A stretch of 64,000 bases of DNA. Source: Halobellus captivus (GTDB lineage: Archaea > Halobacteriota > Halobacteria > Halobacteriales > Haloferacaceae). Every line of letters starts with the position of its first letter. The stretch's first letter is position 1. The notes below the pieces were generated by a model that saw only the letters and a program-made list of their open reading frames with translations, made no database searches and had not been told where the DNA came from. Below are positions 8,240-16,035 of this stretch, one piece after another. The stretch lies in contig NZ_RDQE01000011.1 of the NCBI RefSeq assembly GCF_003697845.1, positions 1 through 64,000 of the forward strand, in the 5' to 3' direction. The translations under genes were made by a program, and so were the position numbers.

Positions 8240-8743
8240 ATGGTCGCAGACGACGCCTCGCCCGCGAACGACGCGGACGATGTCGACGACGCGAACGACG
8301 TCGACGCCGCGGAACTGCTAGCGCGTGCCGGCTTCGACGCCGACGCGAGCGTGCTCACCGAGCGACAGGCCGAGGTGCTCGCGCTCCGCGAGCGGGGACT
8401 CCGACAGTCGGACATCGCGGACCGGCTCGGGACCTCGCGCGCGAACGTCTCCAGCGTCGAGGCGAGCGCGCGCGACAACGTCGATCGCGCGAAGGAGACG
8501 GTCGCGTTCGCCGAGGCGCTCTCCGCGCCCGTCCGCGTCGAGATCCCCGAGGGAACCGACCTCTACGACGCGCCCAAACGCGTGTACGACGCGTGCGACG
8601 AGGCGGGCGTGAAGGTGAGCCAGACCGCGCCGGACCTGATGAAGACGATCGGCGAGCGCGCCGGCGACGCGGTGTACGGCCGGGAGGTCCGCGAGCGACT
8701 CCTCGTCACGGTCGACGCCGACGGGCGGATCCGGGTGCGGTGA
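8240..8743 (+). CDS. Tfx-family DNA-binding protein
   Basis: The product is 167 residues from the ATG at 8240. After an acidic lead (1-33) comes a helix-turn-helix: LTERQAEVLALRERGLRQSDIADRLGTSRANVSSVEASARDNV, a sigma-70 region 4-like HTH. The C-terminal Tfx domain has DLYDAPKRVYDACDEAGVKV. The founding member, Tfx of Methanothermobacter, binds downstream of the molybdenum formylmethanofuran dehydrogenase promoter. In haloarchaea the target is unknown. It stands alone between the TRAM gene and a convergent hydrolase gene. Confidence 0.85.
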   Translation: MVADDASPANDADDVDDANDVDAAELLARAGFDADASVLTERQAEVLALRERGLRQSDIADRLGTSRANVSSVEASARDNVDRAKETVAFAEALSAPVRVEIPEGTDLYDAPKRVYDACDEAGVKVSQTAPDLMKTIGERAGDAVYGREVRERLLVTVDADGRIRVR

Positions 8744-8773
8744 CGTGGCCGCGGGCCGCCACGCCTCCCCTTC

Positions 8774-9817
8774 TCACTCCTCGATCCGCTCGGCGACGCC
8801 CACCAGCGTCGCGCCCGCGGTGACGGTCGACTCCCGGGCGACCGAGTAGACGATCCCGTCGCGGTCCGCCTCGGCGACCTGGAGCGTCTCGAAGGTCGCG
8901 GGGTCGTACACCTCGCCGAGCCGCTGTCCGTCCGTCACTTCGTCGCCGATCGCGAGGTCTGGCTCGGAGTGGAACAGCCCGGAGTCGACCGCGGTCACCC
9001 GCCCGAGGTGGTTGCGCGCGACGGTCCCGTTCCACGGGTCGGGATCGCCGGCGAGCACGCCCTCGCGCCGCAGGACGCCCATCATCCCGTCGACGCCCGT
9101 CTCGACCGCCTCCTCGACGATCTCGCGGCTGTGAGCGAGCTCCGGCGTGATCGTCGGGATCCCCTCGCGGGTGGCGGCCACGCGGAACTTCCCGCCGAAG
9201 TTCCGCTCGGCCCACTCCGTGTCGGCGTCGTCCCCCGCCGCCTCCGCCAGTAGGAGGTCGGTCCCGAACGCCTCCGCGAGCCCGCGGCACGCCTCGTCGC
9301 CGCGCATGTAGACGGTGTGCGTGAGCATGTTCGGCGACCCGGTGTGGAGGTCAACGATCGCGTCGGCCGCGCTCGCGAACGGCCAGAGCCGCGCGGCCAT
9401 GCGCTCGTGGAGCGTTCCGTCGGGATCGCCCGGCCAACAGCGGTTCATGTTGGCGTTGATCGAGTCGAGCGACTCCGGCGTCGTGTACGAGACGTGATCG
9501 AACGTGAGCGGGTCCGCCACCGGGACGCTCACGAGCGTCCCGCGGAGCTTCGTTTCTCCCCTCTCGTCGACACCGTCACCGTCGACACCACCGTCCACCA
9601 ATCGCCCGTGAAGCCGCCGGAGGACGGCCGCGCCGTTCACCTCCCTGCCGTGTTGGGCCGCCTGCGCGTAGACGACGGGGCCGCCGTCGTCTGGAACGTC
9701 GAGTTCGGGTCCTTCATCGCCGTCGACGAGGGTTCCCTCGCCGTAGACGTGGACGGTCGTGCGGATCGGGACGCCCGACGGGAGCCGTGCGAGGACGAGC
9801 TCGCGGCTGTCGTGCAT
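8774..9817 (-). CDS. succinylglutamate desuccinylase/aspartoacylase-type metallohydrolase
   Basis: M14-like zinc hydrolase, 347 residues. Zinc ligands are visible: QHGREVNG gives H56 and E59, DLHTG gives H158, and TPEL gives the catalytic Glu (E226). The C-terminal part (about 255-347) looks like a lipoyl/barrel-type domain (GDEVTDGQRLGEVYDPATFE). The family removes acyl groups from amino acids or cleaves related amides; the substrate cannot be read from sequence. It is divergent from the MBL hydrolase at 9926, with promoters between 9818 and 9925. A second AstE-like gene is at 32922. Confidence 0.85.
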   Translation of the reverse strand: MHDSRELVLARLPSGVPIRTTVHVYGEGTLVDGDEGPELDVPDDGGPVVYAQAAQHGREVNGAAVLRRLHGRLVDGGVDGDGVDERGETKLRGTLVSVPVADPLTFDHVSYTTPESLDSINANMNRCWPGDPDGTLHERMAARLWPFASAADAIVDLHTGSPNMLTHTVYMRGDEACRGLAEAFGTDLLLAEAAGDDADTEWAERNFGGKFRVAATREGIPTITPELAHSREIVEEAVETGVDGMMGVLRREGVLAGDPDPWNGTVARNHLGRVTAVDSGLFHSEPDLAIGDEVTDGQRLGEVYDPATFETLQVAEADRDGIVYSVARESTVTAGATLVGVAERIEE

Positions 9818-9925
9818 ACCCGAACCTCGCCCGGCGGCCGTTTATATATCAGGGTCGGGACGGTGCGTGACCGCGGTTCCCCGACCACGGACGCTAAGGC
9901 CGTGCGGCGAGGAGCGGTTCACGAG

Positions 9926-10753
9926 ATGCGGGTCACCCTCCTCGGAACCGGCGACACCACGGGGACGCCCACCGTCGGCTGCGACTGTGACACCTGCCGC
10001 GAGGCGCGCGAGCGCGGCGTGTCGCGGTCGCGGTTCTCGGTCCACGTCGAGAACGAGCGGACCGGCGAGTCGCTGCTGGTGGATTTCAGCCCCGACTTCC
10101 GGAGCCAGTTCCTGGACAACGACGTGCCGCTCCCCGACGCCGGGATCGTGACGCACATCCACTTCGACCACCTCGACGGGCTCGGCAACGTCTACCGGCT
10201 CGTCGACGGGCTGCCCGTCCACGCGCCGAGCGGGACCGACCCGGCGACCGACGAGAGCGTCGCCGAGACGGTCCGTCGGAAGTACGACTACCTCGAGGAC
10301 CGGATCGGCGTCCACTCGCGCGAGCCCTTCGAACCCTTCGAGACCTGCGGGCTCGAGGTCCGGTTCGTCCCCGTCGACCATCCCCCGCTTCTGTGTTTCG
10401 GCGTCGTCATCGAGGACCCCGAGACGGGCGGGAAGCTCTCGCTCACGGGCGACACGAGCTACGACGTCCCCGAGCGCTCCCGCGAGGCGCTCGCCGGCGC
10501 GGATCTGCTTCTCGCTGACGCCATCGTCCCAGCCTCGCTGTGTGAGCACCACCCGATCGGCGGCCGCCACGAGGGGCCCGACGGGGTCCCGCGCACGTTC
10601 GGCACGAAACACATGACCCGGGAGGGCGCGCTCGCGCTCGCCGAGGATCTGAACGCCGACCGGACGCGGCTCGTCCACGTCGCGCACTTCTACCCGCCGG
10701 AGGAGGCGTTCGCGGAGCCGCTCGCGGTCGACGGCGAGGTCTACCGGCTGTAG
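9926..10753 (+). CDS. PhnP-like metallo-beta-lactamase-fold hydrolase
   Basis: A 275-residue MBL-fold enzyme. The start MRVTLLGTGDTTGTP is followed by the structural zinc cluster CDCDTC (19-24), typical of the PhnP/PqqB branch. The catalytic signature is HIHFDHLDG (77-85), with further ligands in VPVDHPP, LTGDTSYD and HVAHFY. PhnP cleaves 5-phosphoribosyl 1,2-cyclic phosphate in phosphonate degradation. No other phn genes are present here, so the role may be a general cyclic-phosphate or nucleotide phosphodiesterase. The ATG at 9926 is chosen because longer frames only read upstream noise. Confidence 0.85.
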   Translation: MRVTLLGTGDTTGTPTVGCDCDTCREARERGVSRSRFSVHVENERTGESLLVDFSPDFRSQFLDNDVPLPDAGIVTHIHFDHLDGLGNVYRLVDGLPVHAPSGTDPATDESVAETVRRKYDYLEDRIGVHSREPFEPFETCGLEVRFVPVDHPPLLCFGVVIEDPETGGKLSLTGDTSYDVPERSREALAGADLLLADAIVPASLCEHHPIGGRHEGPDGVPRTFGTKHMTREGALALAEDLNADRTRLVHVAHFYPPEEAFAEPLAVDGEVYRL

Positions 10754-10778
10754 CGGCCAGTGACGGCCCGGTGACCGC

Positions 10779-13334
10779 CTACTCGTACTCGCTCCCGACG
10801 ACCTCGCGGATCCGTTCGGCGGTCACCGGGCCGACGCCCTCCACGTCCAGGAGGTCTTCCTCCCGCGCGGTCATCACCGCCTCGACGCTGCCGAAGTGTT
10901 CGAGCAGTCCGCGGGCCGTGACCGGGCCGATGTCGGCGATGGAGGAGACGACGTACTCCTGTTGTTCCGCGCGGGTCTTCGTCGTCTTCTCGCCGTGGAC
11001 GCTCACCTCCCGGTCGCGCGTCTCCTGCTCACGGCGGGCGATCGTCGCGAGCAGCTCCGTCGTGTCCGTCTCGCCCTCGGTCCGGAGGACGCTGACCCCG
11101 AAGTCGACCGCGAGCGACGCGAGCGCGCCGCGGATCGCGTTGGGTTCGATGTCGCGCTGGCCGTAGAGGTTCGTCCCCTCGACGACCAACACCGGTCGAG
11201 CGTACGCCCGCGAGAGCTCACCGACCTGCTCGAACATCGAGCGGTCGGCATCGAGCATGGAGTCGACGAAGTCCGCCGCCGACTTCCGCTCGACGGCGAC
11301 CCGGTCCGAGAGCACGTAGTCGCCCACGGCGAGCGTCTCCAGCCGGGTGACGAGCCCGTCCCGGGTCGAGAGGTCCTTCGCGATGGAGGAGTCGAGCTCG
11401 CGCTGGTCGATCACGACCTCGACGCCGTCCTCGACGCCGGCGGTCGCGACGACGGGGTCGTCAGCGGCGTCCACGTCGTCCGCGTCGCCGGCGGCGTCCC
11501 CGTCGTTCGCGGCGTCCTCGTCGTCCGCGGTCCTCTCATCGTCCGCGGCGTTCCCGTCGTTCGTCTCGTTGCCGTCGCGCGTCTCGTCGCCGTCGTTCTC
11601 GCGTGCCTCGGCGGCGAAGTCGGTGAGTCCGGCGTCCGCCGTGGCGGTCTCGTCGTCGGACGGGTCATCGTCCTCAGGAGAGGGGTCGGCGGAGACGTCG
11701 GCGGATTCGTCGATCTCCGACCCCTCGTCGGCGGCCGTGCCGTTCCCGGCGAACGCGTCGAGCCCCGCCTGTCCGTCGTCGCCGACCGACTCCTGGATGT
11801 CGTCGGTGGCGGCCTTCAGGTCGGCGAGCTGGCTGGCCATCTCCTTCTCGCGCCGCCTGGAGATCCAGAAGAACGCCTCGTCGCGGGTGTCCTCGGCCAT
11901 CAGGACGACGACCTTCCCCTCCGCCTGCCGTCCGGTCCGACCCTTACGCTGGATCGAGCGGATCGCGGTGGGGACCGGCTCGTAGAAGCAGACGAGGTCG
12001 ACCTCGGGCACGTCGAGACCCTCCTCGGCGACGCTCGTGGAGACGAGCACCTCGAAATCGCCCGCCTTGAACGCCTCGAGCGTCTCCTGCTGTTGTTTCT
12101 GGCTCATCCCGTCCGAGCCCTCCTTGTCGCCCTGGCCGACGAACTTCCGGACGTCGAAGCTCGTCTCCAGGAACTCCACGAGCGCCTCCGCGGTGTCGCG
12201 GGACTCGGTGAAGAGGATCGCACGCTCGCCCTCGTCGATCCCGAGCGTCTCCGCGAGCAGGATCCGCGCCTGCGAGAACTTGGGGTGGAGCCCGTCGAAG
12301 GACTCGACCTTCCGCATCGCCTCGCGAACCTTGGGGTCCGCGACCATTCGCTGGCTCGCCTTCGACGCGCCCGACGAGCGGGCGGCCTCGCGCTGGCGCT
12401 CGAAGTAGCGCCGGACCGACTCCACCGACTGCGTCTCGACCAGCTCGACCGCCCGGCGGAGCTTCATCACCTCGGCGTGGGTGCTCATCCCCTTGTAGCC
12501 GTCCGACTGGTCGTTGTCCATCATCCGCTTCAGCTTCCCGCGCATCTCGTTGAGGTCGCGCTGGGAGAGGTCCGGGCTCGTCTTGTTCGTCACGCCGAGT
12601 TGCTTCAGCTTCTCCAGCCGTTCCCTGATCACCTCGTTCAACGCGTCGCGGATCGCGAGCACCTCCTCGGGGAGCGTGACCCGCTCCCAGCGCACGTCGG
12701 TGTCGTGGGTGTACTCGTCGACGTCGGCGTCCTCCTCCGTCATCACCTCCACGTTCGTCAGCCCGAGGTTCTCACAGACGGTCTCGATCTCCTCGACGTC
12801 GCCGCCGGGGGAGGCGGACATCCCCGTCACGAGCGGGTCGGCGGCGTCGGCGTAGTAGCGCTCGGCGATGTACACGTAGGCGTAGTCGCCGGTCGCGCGG
12901 TGGCACTCGTCGAAGGTGAGGTGGGTCACCCCGCGGACGGAGATCCGGTTGCCGACGAGGTCGTTCTCGATCACCTGCGGCGTCGCGATCACGACGCGGG
13001 CGTCCTCGAACAGCGCCGCGCGGTCGTCGGGTTTCACGTCGCCGGTGAACACGACGATCTCGTCGTCCGGGATCGTCATTGCCTCGCGGTAGAACTCCGC
13101 GTGCTGCTGGACGAGCGGCTTGGTGGGGGCCAGAAACAGCGCCGTTCCGCCCGCCTCGTGGAGCCGTCTCGCGGTGACGAGCAGGCTCACCGTCGTCTTG
13201 CCGAGGCCGGTCGGGAGACACACCAGCGTGTGGTCGTGGATCGCGGCGTCCGCCAGTCGGAGCTGGTAGCGGCGTCGCTGGAGGAAGTCGTCGACGAGCA
13301 ACGGGTGGTCGATCCCTGCGGCCTCGGTCGCCAT
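10779..13334 (-). CDS. hef: Hef helicase/nuclease (XPF/FANCM family)
   Basis: Acts on stalled replication forks. The 851-residue protein has an SF2 helicase with Walker A PTGLGKTT (41-48), DECH box (142-145), SASPGGD motif III, and QRKGRTGRQ motif VI. A long Asp/Glu/Ala-rich linker (about 515-635) follows, then an ERCC4-type nuclease with VIDQRE and VERKSAADF (ERK at 682-684), and a C-terminal tandem helix-hairpin-helix (about 797-851). Both the helicase and nuclease motifs are intact. In Haloferax, hef is essential when the Hjc resolvase is absent. The very acidic linker is a halophilic feature. Confidence 0.95.
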   Translation of the reverse strand: MATEAAGIDHPLLVDDFLQRRRYQLRLADAAIHDHTLVCLPTGLGKTTVSLLVTARRLHEAGGTALFLAPTKPLVQQHAEFYREAMTIPDDEIVVFTGDVKPDDRAALFEDARVVIATPQVIENDLVGNRISVRGVTHLTFDECHRATGDYAYVYIAERYYADAADPLVTGMSASPGGDVEEIETVCENLGLTNVEVMTEEDADVDEYTHDTDVRWERVTLPEEVLAIRDALNEVIRERLEKLKQLGVTNKTSPDLSQRDLNEMRGKLKRMMDNDQSDGYKGMSTHAEVMKLRRAVELVETQSVESVRRYFERQREAARSSGASKASQRMVADPKVREAMRKVESFDGLHPKFSQARILLAETLGIDEGERAILFTESRDTAEALVEFLETSFDVRKFVGQGDKEGSDGMSQKQQQETLEAFKAGDFEVLVSTSVAEEGLDVPEVDLVCFYEPVPTAIRSIQRKGRTGRQAEGKVVVLMAEDTRDEAFFWISRRREKEMASQLADLKAATDDIQESVGDDGQAGLDAFAGNGTAADEGSEIDESADVSADPSPEDDDPSDDETATADAGLTDFAAEARENDGDETRDGNETNDGNAADDERTADDEDAANDGDAAGDADDVDAADDPVVATAGVEDGVEVVIDQRELDSSIAKDLSTRDGLVTRLETLAVGDYVLSDRVAVERKSAADFVDSMLDADRSMFEQVGELSRAYARPVLVVEGTNLYGQRDIEPNAIRGALASLAVDFGVSVLRTEGETDTTELLATIARREQETRDREVSVHGEKTTKTRAEQQEYVVSSIADIGPVTARGLLEHFGSVEAVMTAREEDLLDVEGVGPVTAERIREVVGSEYE

Positions 13335-13386
13335 CGGCGACGCTTCGCCGCGGTCGGCCTAAAGGCTTCGCGAAGCGGGGTGAAAG

Positions 13387-13491
13387 TTAACGGTCGCCGG
13401 TGTAGTCCTCCCGGACCTCCTCCGGGACGTCCTCGTCGACCAGCTTCGCCCACTCGACGAGCCGATCTCCGGATGGTGTCTGCGTGCTCAT
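13387..13491 (-). CDS. 34-residue haloarchaeal protein
   Basis: A short frame MSTQTPSGDRLVEWAKLVDE followed by DVPEEVREDYTGDR, with codon use and acidity like its neighbours. It lies just upstream of hef on the same strand. It has no Cys and no membrane segment, and would form one amphipathic helix plus a tail. I believe similar short proteins are annotated in related genomes, but function is unknown. It is below the usual length cutoff, so it is easily missed. Confidence 0.55.
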   Translation of the reverse strand: MSTQTPSGDRLVEWAKLVDEDVPEEVREDYTGDR

Positions 13492-13703
13492 CGGGCGACG
13501 GATCTCCGTGGTTCGTATTAACACTTACCCCGATTCCAGTCGAGTCGGGATCGGTTTCGACGAGTATCGGGTCCGAAGGCGGGGTTCGAGCTCGACGACG
13601 GGGACCGGATCCGACGACGAGTATCGATCCCGACCGCACGATCGACGTCGGCGTCACGGGCCCGACTCGCACGCCTTTTAGGGTTCACGCGCCTCCGGCC
13701 GGC

Positions 13704-14183
13704 ATGAGCAAGCTCGAGGAGTTCCTCGCCGGCGATCGACTCGACGACGTCGTGTTCTACGTGAGCGACGCGTACCTCGAGGACGACTCGCGACTCCGGG
13801 AGGTCGGCACCGAGACCGACGACGGGGTCCGACTCGTCCTCGACGGCGAGACCGGGCGGTCGGCGTTCCAGGCCGGGACGGGGATGGGCGCGATGGAGTT
13901 CGCGAAGGAGGCGATGGCCGCAGAGGGGGAGATCGCTCGGTCGCTCGACGGCGGCGAGTGTCCGTTCGCCGGCGGCGACGCGACCGACGGCGGCGACGCG
14001 GCCGACGGCGACGACGCGCCCGCCGGCGACGACCACGAGGTCCGGTTCGTGTTCGCGTTCGCCGAGGGGGAGAACCCCGAGGTGGGTGGTCTCTACGCCG
14101 AGGGCGACGTGATCCACGCGTACGCACACTGTACCTGCGGGGAGAGCTACTCGAAGAAGTGGATCGTCGGCGACCGGGAGTGA
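13704..14183 (+). CDS. DUF5807 family protein
   Basis: A 159-residue protein beginning MSKLEEFLAGDRLDDVVFYVSDAYLEDDSRLREV. The middle holds a predicted alpha/beta core and a Gly/Asp-rich low-complexity loop (about 88-113). The C-terminal part contains HCTCGESYSKKW, which could contribute a metal site. I recognise it as the haloarchaeal DUF5807 family with no known function. The TATA-like CTTTTAGG just upstream of the ATG at 13704 supports this start. Confidence 0.75.
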   Translation: MSKLEEFLAGDRLDDVVFYVSDAYLEDDSRLREVGTETDDGVRLVLDGETGRSAFQAGTGMGAMEFAKEAMAAEGEIARSLDGGECPFAGGDATDGGDAADGDDAPAGDDHEVRFVFAFAEGENPEVGGLYAEGDVIHAYAHCTCGESYSKKWIVGDRE

Positions 14184-14232
14184 AACGAGGATCCGGAGAA
14201 ACCGCTATGCTCCCGGCGGACCGAGACGGAGC

Positions 14233-14718
14233 ATGGACGCCCTCGAGTCGGCCCGCGACGCAGCCTGGCGACGACACGCGAACCCGAAGAGCGGCTGGAG
14301 TCGGCTCCTCGTCACGCCGGTTCTGTTGTACGCGGCGTACCGACGCGACGGGAAAATCGCGGCGCTCGCGCTCGCGTTCACGGTCGTGAACCCCGTCCTG
14401 TTCTCGCCGCCCGCGGACGACGACGCGTGGATGACGCGCGTCGTCCTCGCCGAGCGGTGGTGGATCGAGGAACGCGAGGAGGACGTCCTCGCGGCGTCGT
14501 ATCCCGCCGTCCTCAATCTGATCAACCTTCCCGTCTTCGCGTACGCGTTCCTAGCAGCGTACCGGAAGCGTCCCGTCCGGGCCGCGGTCGCGGGACTGGC
14601 GTCGATCCTCCTCAAACTCCGATTCGTCGACGAACTCGTCCGGCGGTACGACGCGGAGACGGCGGGCAGCGAGTCCGTGGGCAGCGAGTCGACGGGCGAG
14701 CGAAGCGACGCGAAGTGA
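14233..14718 (+). CDS. DUF6653-like membrane protein
   Basis: A 161-residue protein with a short N-terminal helix (RDAAWRRHANPKSGWSRL), two to three hydrophobic segments (about 24-55 and 92-125) and a Ser/Gly/Glu tail that looks repetitive (GSESVGSEST). RHANPKSGWSR and the RWW segment between the helices are the conserved-looking parts. The family is common in haloarchaea and uncharacterised; the DUF number is from memory. It converges on tatC1. Confidence 0.65.
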   Translation: MDALESARDAAWRRHANPKSGWSRLLVTPVLLYAAYRRDGKIAALALAFTVVNPVLFSPPADDDAWMTRVVLAERWWIEEREEDVLAASYPAVLNLINLPVFAYAFLAAYRKRPVRAAVAGLASILLKLRFVDELVRRYDAETAGSESVGSESTGERSDAK

Positions 14719-14749
14719 GCCGACGGGGGAGGTCACAGCGCGGATCCGG

Positions 14750-15919
14750 TCAGTTCCCGGTCCAGCGCAGGATCGCCAGCGTCCCCTCGAAGAGGACGAT
14801 CATGGTGAGCGTGACGATGATCGGGGCCATCCCGGTCGGGTCGGGGCTGAACAGGAACGCGATCCCGAGGAACGAGCCCCAGAAGATGAGGCGTTTGTCC
14901 TCCAGCCACTGTCGCGTGACGAGGTTCATCATGATCGCGAGCATGATGAAAAGCGGGATCTGGAAGACGATCGCCATGAACGCCAGCATGATCACGATCA
15001 GGTTGAACGTCTCCGCGAGCCCGAAGGCGATCGTCGCGGCGTCGGAGGTGTACGTGGTGAAATACGAGAAGATCGCGGGCAACACGAGGAAGTGCGCGAA
15101 CGCGATCCCGATTCCGCCGAGCACCAGGCTCGTCGGAACCGCCGCGAGGTAGTACCGGCGCTCGTTCTCGTAGAGGCCGGGCTTCATGAACCGGTACGTC
15201 TGGTAGACGAACGCCGGGAGGCCGACCACGACGCCCGCGAGCCCGGCGACCTTCAGCCGCGTCAGGGGGAGTTCCAGCGGCCCGTACAGTCGGGGACGGT
15301 TCTCGAGCGGCGCGGGGATGTGGTACCCCCAGAAGTAGTTGATGAGGTCCGTCGACTCCGTCACCGCGACGAGCGTCGCGAGGCCGCCGAAGAGGAAGAC
15401 GACCGCGAGCCGCCGCATCATCTCCTCGATGTGTTGGGCGAGCGGCATCTCCTCATCGGTGTCGGGTCCCTGGATCCCACCTAGGTCCTCGGCGTCTCCG
15501 GCGGTCGCCGGCGTGCCGCCGTCACCGAGGCTCTCGCCGTCGTCGTCGGTGTCGGCGGTGTCGCCGTCGTCGTCGGTGTCGGCGGCGTCGTCGTCAGTGT
15601 CGCCGTCGTCGTCGGTGTCGGCGGCGTCGTCGTCAGTGTCGCCGTCTTCGGTATCGCCGTTTTCAGAGTCGTCAGTGTCACCGTCTTCGGTATCGCTGTC
15701 TTCGAGGCCGTCTTCAGAATCGTCAGTATCGTCGGCGTCGAGGTCGTCGACGTCACCGGTCTCGTCGGTATCGACGACCTCCCCGGCGTCTTTCCTTTCC
15801 GATTCGACGTTCCCGCCGCCGACCCCTCCGTCGAGCGTCGTCGACTTCCTCGATTCGACCGACGGCGACGGGTCTTCGGGGTCCGACGGCTCGTCGCTCG
15901 GCCGGTCGTCGTCCTCCAT
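14750..15919 (-). CDS. tatC1: Tat translocase subunit TatC with long acidic N-terminus
   Basis: Receptor subunit of the twin-arginine translocase, which in haloarchaea exports most secreted proteins folded. The 389 residues divide into a low-complexity Asp/Thr/Ala/Gly extension (about 42-158, with repeated DTDDD units) and a TatC core (about 160-389) with the N-terminal helix PLAQHIEEMMRR, FMKPGLYENERRY, and six hydrophobic segments. This is the single-TatC form (TatCo). It is divergent from the double TatC gene at 16036, with a TATA-like GATTATAGG near 15942-15950 at the correct distance for a leaderless start. Confidence 0.93.
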   Translation of the reverse strand: MEDDDRPSDEPSDPEDPSPSVESRKSTTLDGGVGGGNVESERKDAGEVVDTDETGDVDDLDADDTDDSEDGLEDSDTEDGDTDDSENGDTEDGDTDDDAADTDDDGDTDDDAADTDDDGDTADTDDDGESLGDGGTPATAGDAEDLGGIQGPDTDEEMPLAQHIEEMMRRLAVVFLFGGLATLVAVTESTDLINYFWGYHIPAPLENRPRLYGPLELPLTRLKVAGLAGVVVGLPAFVYQTYRFMKPGLYENERRYYLAAVPTSLVLGGIGIAFAHFLVLPAIFSYFTTYTSDAATIAFGLAETFNLIVIMLAFMAIVFQIPLFIMLAIMMNLVTRQWLEDKRLIFWGSFLGIAFLFSPDPTGMAPIIVTLTMIVLFEGTLAILRWTGN

Positions 15920-16035
15920 TCACCTTAGGTACGCAACCGGGTGATTATAGGCCTTTTCGGATGGCGTCGCCGGGACGGGGCGTTCCCCGGGCGCGGTCGA
16001 AAAGGTTGATAACGACGACGGTCCTCTCCCGCCGT

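Noticed and set aside
8758-8782. GGGGAGGCGTGG (minus) resembling the box of the structured element
   Set aside because: Only about 11 bases match, and neither the CGCGAGGG box nor hairpin 2 is beside it, so it was not counted as a fifth copy.
10896-14183. 1095-residue plus-strand open frame opposite hef
   Set aside because: Only its last 160 residues (from 13704) are a real gene; the rest is the shadow of hef.
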